A stretch of DNA of 64,000 nt from Phycisphaeraceae bacterium (lineage in GTDB: Bacteria > Planctomycetota > Phycisphaerae > Phycisphaerales > Zrk34). The position numbers and the translations under genes are program-made. The DNA lies in contig JANQHD010000027.1 in the NCBI GenBank assembly GCA_028282805.1, positions 124,001 through 188,000 of the forward strand. The letters run 5' to 3'. Below are positions 1-8,255 of this stretch, piece by piece. The notes under the pieces are model-generated. The model ran no database searches. It saw only the letters and a list, made by a program, of their open reading frames with translations, and had not been told where the DNA came from. The first letter of the stretch is position 1; each line of letters starts with the position of its first letter.

Positions 1-1197
1 GCGATCGTCCTCGGTCAACCACGAAGCCAGCGGCAGCGCGGGGATCAAGCCGCACAGCCCGATCATGATCACCTTCAAGGGCCACGGCGAGAGCAGGCCC
101 ACCGCGACGCTGGCCAGCACCAGCGTGAGCGCGTACACGATGCACAGGGCGACGATGCGTTCGGTCTCGCCCAAGGCGTGCTTGCCCTTGGCGTCGAAAC
201 ACAGCAGCGTGTTGAAGATATGCACGGCCAGCAGGTGCGTCACGCCGACCGAGTAATAGACCACCAATAGCAGCACCAACAGCACCACGACACCGACGAC
301 GGCCGTGTTGGTGTACTGCCCAGCGATCGTAAACGCGAAACCGGGCACGAACAGGCTCACCCCGAGCAAAACGCCCACGGCGACTGTCGTGACGATCAAC
401 ACATTGATGATCTTGTTGCGCTTGTGCTCGAAACGTTCCAGCCACATCGAGATCGCCAACGGCACGCGGTAGAGCTTGTGCCTGGCCTTGAGCGCCTCGG
501 CCATGCCCTGCTTGGTCCACGGCTGGTTCGGGTCGGCGCGCATCGCCTGCGTGAAGTGTTCGAGGGCCTGGTCGGTCTTGCCGTGGCGCAGGCAGGCCCA
601 GCCGCGCAGGGTGTGGGCCTGGTGGTGTTCGGGGTCGATGGCCAGCAGTTGCTCGGCGGCCTTAGTGGCTTGTTTGATCTCGGTCTGCGCCAGCAGGGCG
701 TGGGTGCGCACGGTCAGGCAGCCGGTGTGTTGCGGGTCGTGCGCCAGGCCGCGCTCGGCGGCGGCGAGCGTTTGGTCGTGGTGCTCGAAGTCGAGCTCGA
801 TCCAGGCCAGGCGTTCGTGGTAGAGCGGCTCGTCGGGTTCGAAGCGCAACGCCTCGCGGACGAGCGCGGCGGCGTGTTCGAGCCGGCGGCGCTGCGGGTG
901 GGCCTCGGGCTTCCACCAGCGGTAGCCCGATTTTTTCGGCACGTAGTTCTCGTCGGCTTGCACGGCGCACGCCATCGCGTAGAAGGCGAACGCGAAGTTC
1001 GGGCCGAGGCGCAGCGCCTCGCGGCCCTGCTCGCGCGCTTCGGCGGCGCGGCCCATGTTCACCAGGCACAGCGCCGTCATCGCCGGCAGGTACGGGTCTT
1101 CGGGCAACCGGCCGCGCAACCGCTGGTAGGTGTCCAGCGCGTCGTCGTACCGGCCGATCTCGAACAGCGCGTCGGCTTGTCGGTAGGGCCCGCTCAT
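1..1197 (-). CDS. TPR protein with C-terminal membrane segments (partial)
   Basis: The frame runs off the left edge, so the C-terminus is missing. It starts at an ATG that overlaps the stop codon of the AAA-ATPase gene upstream (ATGA, 1194-1197), so the two genes are translationally coupled. Roughly residues 1-245 look like tetratricopeptide helix pairs (regular A..G.Y..AL spacing). From about residue 258 there are three or four hydrophobic segments. It would be a cytoplasmic TPR scaffold held in the inner membrane. Its partner cannot be read from sequence, but coupling to an AAA protein that also has TPRs suggests one complex (inference). Confidence 0.75.
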   Translation of the reverse strand, partial: MSGPYRQADALFEIGRYDDALDTYQRLRGRLPEDPYLPAMTALCLVNMGRAAEAREQGREALRLGPNFAFAFYAMACAVQADENYVPKKSGYRWWKPEAHPQRRRLEHAAALVREALRFEPDEPLYHERLAWIELDFEHHDQTLAAAERGLAHDPQHTGCLTVRTHALLAQTEIKQATKAAEQLLAIDPEHHQAHTLRGWACLRHGKTDQALEHFTQAMRADPNQPWTKQGMAEALKARHKLYRVPLAISMWLERFEHKRNKIINVLIVTTVAVGVLLGVSLFVPGFAFTIAGQYTNTAVVGVVVLLVLLLVVYYSVGVTHLLAVHIFNTLLCFDAKGKHALGETERIVALCIVYALTLVLASVAVGLLSPWPLKVIMIGLCGLIPALPLASWLTEDDR

Positions 1198-2576
1198 CGG
1201 CGGTTGATGTACTTGAGGATGTCGTCGTACGCCCCGGACTCGTTGGCGTAAACCGCGTAGTTCTTGGCCGTGGCGAACCACTCGCTGACGGTGGGCTTGA
1301 TCTGTTTGGCGGCGCGTTGCAGGTCCTTGGTGGTCAGCGGGCTGGGGGCGCCCTTGCTCATCGCCTCGCGCAGCTTGGCTTCGATGGCCAGGTCGATCAT
1401 GGCCTTGAGGTCGGCGCCGCTGTGGCCCTCGGTCTTGCGGGCGAGCAGGTCGAAGTCGATCGTTTCGATGGGCTTGCCGGCCAGCATGACGCGCACGATC
1501 TCGGCCCGCGCCACGTCGTCGGGCGGCGGCACGAACAGCACGCGGTCGAACCGGCCGGGCCTGCGGAAGGCGGGGTCGAGGTGCCACGGGGCGTTGGTCG
1601 CGCCCAGCACGAGCAGGCCGTCGTTGTTGCGTTCGGCGCCGTCGAGCTCAGCGAGGAACTGGTTGATCGCGGTGCGCCCGGCCGAGCCGCGCATGTCGCT
1701 GCGGTTGGCGCCGAGGGCGTCGACCTCGTCGAAGAACAGCACGCAGGGTGTGTTCCGCCGGGCGTACTCGAAAAGCTCGTGCAGGTTTTTTTCGCTGTTG
1801 CCGATCCACATGTCGAGCACCTGGTGGATGCCGACGTTGATGAAGTTGGCGTTGACTTGGCCGGCGGTGGCGCGGGCGAGGTGGGTCTTGCCGCAGCCGG
1901 GCGGGCCGTACATGAGGATGCCGCCGCCGATCGCCTTGCCGTAGGCCTCGAACAGCTCGGGGTGCTCGAGGGGGGCGATGATCTTGATGCGGATCTCTTC
2001 TTTGAGCGGTTCCATGCCGCCGACGTCGGCGAACTTGATCTTCGGGCGTTCGATCTCGTAGTCGGGGCGCTGGCCCATGGGCCCGTCGGGGTCGGCGGGC
2101 AGCCGGCCGTCGAAGTCGTTGGCGCCGGCGTAGGGGTTGTCGTCGGTGTCGTCGTTGCGTTCGGCGTAGGCGTTGTGGCCCACCTGCTCGGCGAGGGTGG
2201 CGTCGGCGAGCTGTGGGTTGGCGTCGATCGCGCGGCGGTACTGCTCGGCGGCCCGCTCGACCTGGCCGCTGCCAATCAGCAGCCGCGCGTGCAACAAGTA
2301 GGCGCCGGCCGGCGGTCGGGGTTGGCTGAGCAGTTCTTCGATGATCACGATCGCCGTCGAGCCCTTGCCCAGTTGCATGTAAGCCTCGGCGAGGCCCAGC
2401 TTGGCCGGCGCGTGGTCGCTGTCGCGTTCGAGCGCCTGGCGGAAGTGCTCGGCGGCCTGCTCGAACCGGCCGTGGTTGAGCATCAGCTGCGCCACGTGCA
2501 GGCGCAGCGGCAGGTTGTCCGGCGTGACTTGGAGGGCTTCGAGCAAGGGCCGGATGACGTCGTCGCTGGTGGGCAT
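1194..2576 (-). CDS. AAA family ATPase with N-terminal TPR repeats
   Basis: A 460-residue cytoplasmic ATPase. Residues 1-130 are TPR-like repeats. After an acidic linker comes one AAA module of the FtsH/Vps4/katanin type: Walker A GPPGCGKTHLAR near residue 224, Walker B VLFFDEVDALG near 278, an arginine-finger region RRPGRFDRVLF, and the C-terminal helical lid with GHSGADL. There is no protease domain, so it is probably an unfoldase or remodeller whose target is selected by the TPR part (inference). A GGGGGAAAG purine run precedes the ATG. It overlaps the next gene by ATGA and is divergent from the histidine phosphatase gene. Confidence 0.88.
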   Translation of the reverse strand: MPTSDDVIRPLLEALQVTPDNLPLRLHVAQLMLNHGRFEQAAEHFRQALERDSDHAPAKLGLAEAYMQLGKGSTAIVIIEELLSQPRPPAGAYLLHARLLIGSGQVERAAEQYRRAIDANPQLADATLAEQVGHNAYAERNDDTDDNPYAGANDFDGRLPADPDGPMGQRPDYEIERPKIKFADVGGMEPLKEEIRIKIIAPLEHPELFEAYGKAIGGGILMYGPPGCGKTHLARATAGQVNANFINVGIHQVLDMWIGNSEKNLHELFEYARRNTPCVLFFDEVDALGANRSDMRGSAGRTAINQFLAELDGAERNNDGLLVLGATNAPWHLDPAFRRPGRFDRVLFVPPPDDVARAEIVRVMLAGKPIETIDFDLLARKTEGHSGADLKAMIDLAIEAKLREAMSKGAPSPLTTKDLQRAAKQIKPTVSEWFATAKNYAVYANESGAYDDILKYINRR

Positions 2577-2716
2577 GGCTTACTTTCCCCCGCTTTACGG
2601 GCGGTGAGTTGGCGGTTGATGCTATCGGTCGGGTCGACGCCGTGTCAATTCTCAAAACCGCCTTGCGTTGCGACGGGGCCGGGTCGATCATGGCGGCCCG
2701 TTTTCAGGAGCGAGTT

Positions 2717-3421
2717 ATGCGTTTGTACATCGTCCGCCACGCCGACCCGGATTACGAGAACAACACCATTACGCCCGCCGGGCACGCGGAGGCCGAGGCC
2801 CTGGCGCCGCGGTTGGCGCGTGAGGGGATCGACCGCATCTACTCGTCGCCCCTTGGGCGGGCGCTGCACACCGCCGAGTACACCGCGGGGGCGACGGGCC
2901 TGGAGGTCAAGGTCGAGGACTGGGCGTACGAGTTGCACACGATGCGGATGGGCGACGGGCCCTGCGCCGGTTCGATGGCGTGGGACCTGCACGGCGAGAT
3001 CATCCGCGACGACCCGTACTTCGCGCGTTTGGGCAAGTGGCACACGATGCCGCCGCTCGACGATCCGCTGTTCCACCGCGAGGTGCTGCGCGTGCGGCGT
3101 GACTCCGACGCGTTCGTCTCACGCCTCGGCTACCGGCGCGAGGGCGGGCGCTACCGGGTGGTCGAGCCGCACACCGAGAAGGTCGTGGTGTTCTGCCACA
3201 ACGGTTTGGGCCTGACGTGGCTGGCGCACCTGTTGGCGTTGCCGTTGCCGCTGGTGTGGTCGGGTTTCTGGCTGGCGCCGACGAGCGTGTCGTGCGTGTT
3301 GTTCGACCAGCGCAGCGAAGACTGGGCCACCCCGCGCGCCCTGTGCGTGGGCGACACGTCGCACCTGCACGCCGCCGGCCTGTCGGTCCAGCCGCACGGG
3401 ATCAAGGCGAATTATGAATGA
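2717..3421 (+). CDS. Histidine phosphatase family protein
   Basis: 234 residues. The catalytic motif is at the very N-terminus, LYIVRHADPD, with the His that is phosphorylated at residue 8 (RHA instead of the usual RHG). A second conserved His is in VVVFCHNGLG. The start at 2717 is chosen because AGGAG lies 6 bases upstream (2706-2710) and because family members begin a few residues before RH; the frame is open further upstream but without a ribosome site. The phosphoglycerate-mutase-like superfamily is clear. The substrate (sugar phosphate, phosphoprotein or other) is not. Confidence 0.85.
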   Translation: MRLYIVRHADPDYENNTITPAGHAEAEALAPRLAREGIDRIYSSPLGRALHTAEYTAGATGLEVKVEDWAYELHTMRMGDGPCAGSMAWDLHGEIIRDDPYFARLGKWHTMPPLDDPLFHREVLRVRRDSDAFVSRLGYRREGGRYRVVEPHTEKVVVFCHNGLGLTWLAHLLALPLPLVWSGFWLAPTSVSCVLFDQRSEDWATPRALCVGDTSHLHAAGLSVQPHGIKANYE

Positions 3422-3426
3422 CGCCA

Positions 3427-3520
3427 ATAGCCACCGAGCGATCCAGCCACCGAGCCACCAAAGCGAAGCGGGCGCTCCAATCTTCTTGATGTCTGGTTGG
3501 CTTGATGGCTAGGTGGCTAT
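3427..3520. repeat. Long imperfect hairpin made of degenerate repeats
   Basis: The left arm starts ATAGCCACCGAGC (3427) and the right arm ends GCTAGGTGGCTAT (3520). The arms pair over about 35 bases with scattered mismatches, and each arm is itself a degenerate tandem repeat of a CCACCGAG-like unit. It fills the gap between the histidine phosphatase and NUDIX genes. It is one of several such elements in the window, each with a different unit. There is no T-tract, so it is not a normal terminator. Confidence 0.7.
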
Positions 3521-3551
3521 CCCACATACGTCTCCTCGCTATACTGCCCTT

Positions 3552-4091
3552 ATGACCGACCGCATCACCCGATCCGAGCGTATCTTCGACGGCGTCAAGT
3601 TCTCCGTGGACCGGATCGAGGTCCGCTCGACCGACGGGTCGCGGACCGTGACGCGCGAGCGGGTCGTGCACCCGGGGGCGGTGATCGTGCTGCCGCTGCT
3701 CGACGACGGGCGCGTGGTGATGATCCGCGTGCACCGGTTCATCGTGGGCCAGACGCTGTGGGAGCTGTGCGCCGGCACGCTGGAGGTCGGCGAGGACCCC
3801 GCCGAGTGCGCCAAGCGGGAGTTGATCGAGGAGACCGGCTACGCCGCGGGCCGGATCGAGAAGCTCACGGCGTTTTACACCAGCCCCGGTTTCTGCGACG
3901 AGTTCATGCACGCCTACGTGGCGACCGATCTAAAACACGTCGGCCAACGGCTCGAGGCGACCGAGGACATCACGGTCGAACCGATGGCGATGGCGGACGT
4001 ACTGACCATGATCCGCGACGGGCGGGTCAAGGACGGCAAGTCGATCGCGACGCTGCTGCACCACCACGCCTCCGGCTCCGATAACGGGTAG
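3552..4091 (+). CDS. NUDIX hydrolase, ADP-ribose pyrophosphatase type
   Basis: 179 residues. A complete NUDIX box is visible at residues 75-97: G(5)E(7)REL(2)EETGY, the magnesium-binding helix that hydrolyses nucleoside diphosphates linked to another moiety. The sequence before it (VIVLPLLDDGRVVMIRVHRF) and the LEVGEDP segment resemble ADP-ribose/ADP-sugar pyrophosphatases. The ATG at 3552 is preferred because family members start near here; no strong ribosome site is seen. It is first in a tight run with a rhomboid gene (10 bases on) and an M50 protease gene. Confidence 0.88.
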   Translation: MTDRITRSERIFDGVKFSVDRIEVRSTDGSRTVTRERVVHPGAVIVLPLLDDGRVVMIRVHRFIVGQTLWELCAGTLEVGEDPAECAKRELIEETGYAAGRIEKLTAFYTSPGFCDEFMHAYVATDLKHVGQRLEATEDITVEPMAMADVLTMIRDGRVKDGKSIATLLHHHASGSDNG

Positions 4092-4101
4092 ACGCACCCC
4101 C

Positions 4102-4887
4102 ATGGCCCAGACCGACCGAGACGACGCTGCGCAGACCGACGGACCGACCGGGCACAAGCGGTCGCGGTTCAAGCCGCGCCTGCCCCGCACGGTGACCACG
4201 TGGCTGATCGTGATCAACTTGGCCTTTTTCGCGGTCGACCGGGTGCTGGTCTACTTCTTCCAGGTCGGCCGCGAGTTTCAGTACTACCGGCCGGTGGGCA
4301 AGGGCCAAGTCGAGGTCGTCACCGCGCTGCAGGGTTGGCTGGAGTACTGGGGCCAGTTCACCGCCGAGACGGCGATCCAGAAGCTGCAGGTCTGGCGGTT
4401 CGTCGGGTTCCAGTTCCTTCACGGCAACTACGTGCATTTGCTGTTCAACATGTTCGTGCTGTTCATGTTCGGCTTGATCGTGGAGGACGCACTGGGCCGG
4501 CGGCGTTACCTGGCGTTCTACCTGATCTGCGGGGTGGCCGGGCCGATCGGTTACTGCCTGCTGTGGATGATGGGCTGGCTGGTCGCCACGCCCGATGCGC
4601 AGCTGGTGGGCGCGTCGGCGGGGGTGTTCGGCGTCCTGTTGGCCGCGGCGATGCTCGTGCCCAAGGAAGAGGTGCTGGTGCTGGGCTTGTTCCCGGTGCA
4701 GGTCCGCGACCTGGCGTTCGTCATGATCTTCGTGGCGGTGTACACGATCGTGTTCTTCGGCAAGACCACGATGCACAACGCCGGCGGCGAGGCGGCGCAC
4801 CTCGGCGGGGCGGCGATGGGCTTCTTGCTGATGAAGAACCCCAAACTCCTCCAAGCGTTCGCTCGATCGCAGCAGAACAAAGGGTAA
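4102..4887 (+). CDS. Rhomboid family intramembrane serine protease
   Basis: 261 residues, polytopic inner-membrane protein. The catalytic serine is in GASAGVFG (Ser about 172) and the catalytic His in AAHLGGAAMG (about 233). The TM2 motif HGNYVHLLFNMF supplies the conserved His and Asn near the oxyanion hole. A basic N-terminal tail of about 30 residues precedes the first membrane span. Rhomboids cut transmembrane segments of substrates within the membrane. The downstream neighbour is also an intramembrane protease, an unusual pairing that may mean sequential cleavage (inference). Confidence 0.88.
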   Translation: MAQTDRDDAAQTDGPTGHKRSRFKPRLPRTVTTWLIVINLAFFAVDRVLVYFFQVGREFQYYRPVGKGQVEVVTALQGWLEYWGQFTAETAIQKLQVWRFVGFQFLHGNYVHLLFNMFVLFMFGLIVEDALGRRRYLAFYLICGVAGPIGYCLLWMMGWLVATPDAQLVGASAGVFGVLLAAAMLVPKEEVLVLGLFPVQVRDLAFVMIFVAVYTIVFFGKTTMHNAGGEAAHLGGAAMGFLLMKNPKLLQAFARSQQNKG

Positions 4888-4896
4888 GATGCACCT

Positions 4897-5931
4897 ATGG
4901 CGTTTCACGATCGCCCCTATTACGGATCAGACGGTAGCGGCTCGGGCGGCGGCGGAAGGGATTGGGCCATGCGCATCCTGCAATGGCTCAACTGGTCGGC
5001 GTCGATCGGCACCTACCTCGGCGTCCGTGTTCGTGTGCACATCACGTTTATCCTGCTGATCGGCATCGAATTGATCATCCAGGGCGCACCGATGTGGACG
5101 CTACGCTGGGGCGGGTTGCTGTTTCTCAGCGTGTTGCTGCACGAGTTCGGCCACGTCCTCGGCTGTCGTGCGGTTGGCGGCAGGGCGAACGAGATCCTCA
5201 TGTGGCCCCTCGGCGGACTGGCGTACTGCGCGCCGCCCAAGCGCCCATGGCCCGAGTTCGTCACCGTCGCCTGCGGCCCGCTGGTCAACGTCGTGCTCGC
5301 GACGGCCTGTGCGCTGACGCTGTGGCTCGGGTGGGAGGGCAAGGTCGTTTCCTTCAACCCGATGAGGCTGTGGGACCACGTCTACCTCGGTGGCGTGCCC
5401 GGCTTCCTACAGGATGCGTTCGTCGTCAACTACGTCTTGCTCCTGTTCAACCTGGTGCTGGTGTTCTACCCGTTCGACGGCGGTCGGCTCGTGCAGATCG
5501 GGTTGTGGAGCAAGCTCGGCTACACCCGCAGCATGCAGATCGCCACGTCCGTCGGCATGTTGGGCGCGGTCGGTATCGGGTTATTTGGCCTAGCCACCAA
5601 CCGGTCGCTGTTGTTGCTGATCGGGTTGTTCGGTTTCTACACCTGTTACCAGCAGAAAAAGATGCTGCCGCAGATGATGGCCGGGGGATACGACGCGGGC
5701 TACGGCGGCGAGGACTGGAACCGCCCGCCGCAACGCGAGGGTTTCTTTGCCAAACGCCGCAGGGCCAAAGCCGAACGCGCCGCCGAACGCCGGGCCAAAC
5801 AACAGCAGATCGCCGACGCTGAAATCGACCGCATCTTGAAGAAGGTTTCCGATGAGGGGTTGCAGGCGTTGACCGAAAAAGAAAAAAGCACGCTCAAGAA
5901 CGCCACCGAAGAACGCCGCAGCGCGGGTTAA
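4897..5931 (+). CDS. Site-2 protease family (M50) zinc metalloprotease
   Basis: 344 residues. The zinc motif HEFGH is at residues 82-86 inside a hydrophobic segment. The second motif is FDGGR around Asp194, supplying the third ligand. Several further membrane spans are present. The C-terminal 75 residues are a soluble basic/charged tail rich in Ala, Arg and Lys, likely a coiled helix. The gene starts 9 bases after the rhomboid gene. No PDZ domain is seen, so it belongs to the shorter M50 group, often linked to regulated intramembrane proteolysis. A second ATG at residue 25 (MRILQW) is a possible alternative start. Confidence 0.85.
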   Translation: MAFHDRPYYGSDGSGSGGGGRDWAMRILQWLNWSASIGTYLGVRVRVHITFILLIGIELIIQGAPMWTLRWGGLLFLSVLLHEFGHVLGCRAVGGRANEILMWPLGGLAYCAPPKRPWPEFVTVACGPLVNVVLATACALTLWLGWEGKVVSFNPMRLWDHVYLGGVPGFLQDAFVVNYVLLLFNLVLVFYPFDGGRLVQIGLWSKLGYTRSMQIATSVGMLGAVGIGLFGLATNRSLLLLIGLFGFYTCYQQKKMLPQMMAGGYDAGYGGEDWNRPPQREGFFAKRRRAKAERAAERRAKQQQIADAEIDRILKKVSDEGLQALTEKEKSTLKNATEERRSAG

Positions 5932-5946
5932 GCCGCTAGCGGCTTA
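5929..5946. terminator. Perfect 18-bp palindrome containing both convergent stop codons
   Basis: TAAGCCGCTAGCGGCTTA is its own reverse complement. The first three bases are the TAA stop of the M50 protease gene. The central CTA (5936-5938) is the TAG stop of the NUDIX gene on the other strand. It can fold into an 8-bp hairpin at the 3' end of both transcripts. There is no T-tract, so its role as a terminator is inferred from position. Confidence 0.5.
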
Positions 5947-6397
5947 GCGCCATCGCCCGGCGGATGAACTCCTTTTCCTCATCGAACGTCAGCACCGCCT
6001 CGGCCTCGGCGAGGCCGGCGACCCAGATCGGCACGAACAGCGACTCTTCTTTGTGCTCGTCCATGTCCTGCCCGCGGTTGTGGTCGTCGGTCAGGCGCAT
6101 CAGGTAGTAATGGCTGTCGCGGGTCACGGCTCGCCGCTTGCCCTTGCGCTCCAGTTCGTAGCTGACACGGGATTCGCCGAGGTCGGCGACGATCGCCAGG
6201 GCGCAATAGCCGGTCTCCTCGCACACCTCGCGCACCGCGGCCTGCTCGTCGGTCTCGCCAGCCTCGACGTGGCCCTTGGGCAGGCGGACCTCGTGGAAAG
6301 GCTGGCCTTCTCGGGTCACGGTCCGCTCGATCAGCAGCACCCGGCCCGCTTCGTCGAGCACCACGCCGCCCGCCGCTCGATAATGCACTTGTTTCAT
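5936..6397 (-). CDS. NUDIX hydrolase
   Basis: 153 residues. The NUDIX box runs from Gly42 to Tyr64: GHVEAGE, seven residues, then REVCEETGY. The N-terminus (MKQVHYRAAGGVVLDEAG) and the RLPKGHVE segment resemble the MutT/Ap4A-hydrolase branch. The ATG at 6397 fits the family. The frame stays open upstream, but only across the antisense side of tgt. Its start lies 16 bases from the divergent tgt start, so promoter elements of each gene must lie inside the other. The substrate is not known. Confidence 0.85.
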   Translation of the reverse strand: MKQVHYRAAGGVVLDEAGRVLLIERTVTREGQPFHEVRLPKGHVEAGETDEQAAVREVCEETGYCALAIVADLGESRVSYELERKGKRRAVTRDSHYYLMRLTDDHNRGQDMDEHKEESLFVPIWVAGLAEAEAVLTFDEEKEFIRRAMALSR

Positions 6398-6413
6398 GGT
6401 GTAATGCCCGCCA

Positions 6414-7625
6414 ATGTCAGCACTCAGTTTTGAAATCTCGCATCGTTCGGCGGAGTGTAACGCGCGGGTCGGCCGGGTGACCACGCCCCACGGCTCGTTC
6501 GACACCCCCGCCTTCATGCCCGTCGGCACCAAGGCCACGGTCAAGGGCCTGTTGCCCGCCACCGTCGCCGACACCGGCAGCCAGATCATCCTGTCCAACA
6601 CGTACCACCTGATGCTCCGCCCCGGCAGCGAGCTGGTGGCCGAGGTGGGCGGGCTGCACCAGTTCATGCAGTGGGATGCACCCATCCTCACCGACTCCGG
6701 CGGGTTCCAGGTCTTCAGCCTCACCGACATCCGCGACATCGGCGAAGACGGCGTCAAGTTCCGCAGCCACATCGACGGCTCCGAACACCTGTTAAGCCCC
6801 GAACGCTCGGTCGAGATCCAGAACCAGCTGGGGGCGGACATCATCATGGCGTTTGATGATTGTCCGCCGGGGGAACAGTCGGGTGCCGGGTCTCGGGTCT
6901 CGGAGTCCGGGCCCCCGGAACCCAGCCCCCGGAACCCGGTACCCGCAACAGCGGGGGTGCGGAAGATCGCGTCGGGGGATTATGCCCGGCGCAACCGCGA
7001 GGCCGCCGAGCGGACGTTGCGCTGGTTGGAGCGGTCGATCAAGGCCCACGCCCGGCCCGGAGAGCAGGCGCTGTTCCCCATCGTGCAGGGTGGCACGGAC
7101 CTCGAGCTGCGGAGCTGGTGCGCCGAGCGGTGCGGCCAGTTCGATCAGCCGGGCTTCGCCATCGGCGGCGTGGCGGTGGGCGAGGGCCACGAGAAGCTGG
7201 TGGAGGTCGTGGAGCACACGGCGCCGCTGCTGCCGGCCGACAAGCCGAGGTACCTGATGGGCGTGGGCTACGAGCGGGATATCGTCGCCGCCGTCCGGGC
7301 GGGGGTGGACATGTTCGACTGCGTCCTGCCCACGCGGAACGGCCGCAACGCCAACGCCTTCTCCGCCACCGGCCAGGTCCGTCTCCGCAACGCCCAATAC
7401 CGCACCGACGACGGGCCGATCGACCCGACCTGCGATTGCGCGGCCTGCCGGGGGTTTTCTCGGGCCTACATCCGGCATTTGTTCCTCGCCGACGAGATGC
7501 TGGGCCCGATTCTTGTGTCGATCCACAACATCCGCCACTTCCAGCGCCTCATGCTGGACATCCGCCGGGCGATCAAGGATGATGCTTGGTCTTTACTCCG
7601 GTCGACGTGGCCGGTTATGGGTTGA
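6414..7625 (+). CDS. tgt: tRNA-guanine transglycosylase (queuine/preQ1 tRNA-ribosyltransferase)
   Basis: 403 residues, longer than the usual 370-380. It exchanges guanine for preQ1 at the wobble base of GUN-anticodon tRNAs, a step of queuosine synthesis. Visible landmarks are DSGGFQVFSL with the first catalytic Asp, FDCVLPTRNGRNA with the nucleophile Asp near residue 303, and the zinc site CDCAAC plus a downstream His. Unusual: after AFDDCPP there are about 30 extra residues (about 152-184, rich in Gly, Ser, Pro and Arg) encoded by an in-frame hairpin-forming repeat. The surface loop they enter precedes TLRWLERS, where homologs are short. The core residues are intact, so the enzyme is probably active. 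Confidence 0.95.
   Translation: MSALSFEISHRSAECNARVGRVTTPHGSFDTPAFMPVGTKATVKGLLPATVADTGSQIILSNTYHLMLRPGSELVAEVGGLHQFMQWDAPILTDSGGFQVFSLTDIRDIGEDGVKFRSHIDGSEHLLSPERSVEIQNQLGADIIMAFDDCPPGEQSGAGSRVSESGPPEPSPRNPVPATAGVRKIASGDYARRNREAAERTLRWLERSIKAHARPGEQALFPIVQGGTDLELRSWCAERCGQFDQPGFAIGGVAVGEGHEKLVEVVEHTAPLLPADKPRYLMGVGYERDIVAAVRAGVDMFDCVLPTRNGRNANAFSATGQVRLRNAQYRTDDGPIDPTCDCAACRGFSRAYIRHLFLADEMLGPILVSIHNIRHFQRLMLDIRRAIKDDAWSLLRSTWPVMG
6881..6944. repeat. Hairpin-forming degenerate repeat inside the tgt gene
   Basis: The left arm GGGTGCCGGGTCTCGGG (from 6881) pairs imperfectly with the right arm ending CCCGGTACCC (6944). Both arms are built from repeated CCGGGT/TCCGG units. The element is in frame and adds about 30 residues to tRNA-guanine transglycosylase. 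Architecture and length match the intergenic hairpins elsewhere in this window. Confidence 0.65.
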
Positions 7626-7721
7626 TGTTCGATCGACGATCGGCGATGTGCAATCTGTCCCCGTGCTCGGCCCGATTCAAGCTACGAGCGATTGAAGATC
7701 TCAGATCGCAGATCGAACATC
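7624..7721. repeat. Long imperfect hairpin between tgt and yajC
   Basis: The left arm GATGTTCGATCGACGATC begins inside the tgt stop codon (7624). The right arm ends CAGATCGAACATC at 7721, its near-perfect complement. The unit is a degenerate CGATCG-like repeat. It spans almost the whole tgt-yajC gap and ends 17 bases before the yajC start. Confidence 0.7.
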
Positions 7722-7738
7722 CTAAACAGGATTCATCA

Positions 7739-8164
7739 ATGTTTGACTACGACAACGTCACCCTCACCTTAGCGGCCGACCAGGCGCCGCCCGAAGGCGA
7801 GGCCGTCGGGGTGCGGGACACCAACACGAAGATCGAGCAGCCCGACAACAAGGAAGAAAACACCAACACCGGTGGGGGCAGCTTCGGCGGCCAGCTCATC
7901 TTCATGCTGCTCGGCCTGATGGTGCTGATGTTCATCATGACCAGCTTCTCGCAGAAGAAGGAGAAGCGTCGCCGGGCCGAGATGCTCGAGTCGCTGAAGA
8001 AGAACGACAAGGTCGTGACCATCGGCGGCGTGATCGGCACGGTGGTGGAGGTCAAGGCCACCGAGATCACGCTCAAGGTCGACGAGTCGAGCAACACGCG
8101 GATGCGGTTCAGCCGGTCGTCGATCCAAGGGGTGATCACCGACGACGGCGACACGACCGAATAA
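7739..8164 (+). CDS. yajC: Preprotein translocase subunit YajC
   Basis: 141 residues. A single membrane span (LIFMLLGLMVLMFIMTSF, about residues 57-75) is followed by the typical charged stretch SQKKEKRRRAEM and the conserved KKNDKVVTIGGVIGTV segment. YajC joins SecD and SecF at the Sec translocon, which fits the secDF gene directly downstream. The start is set at 7739 with AGGA 7 bases upstream. A 40-residue acidic N-terminal extension before the membrane span is longer than in E. coli. Confidence 0.92.
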   Translation: MFDYDNVTLTLAADQAPPEGEAVGVRDTNTKIEQPDNKEENTNTGGGSFGGQLIFMLLGLMVLMFIMTSFSQKKEKRRRAEMLESLKKNDKVVTIGGVIGTVVEVKATEITLKVDESSNTRMRFSRSSIQGVITDDGDTTE

Positions 8165-8255
8165 GTGGCGCCCTTGACGGTTAGCACGAAACGACATGCG
8201 GTCGGCGCTGCCCGGCCGACCCTCGCAGACCCAAACCCAGGGAAACACCATCGCG

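Noticed and set aside
3427-3520. Intrinsic terminator after the histidine phosphatase gene
   Set aside because: The hairpin is long and imperfect and has no T-tract on either side.
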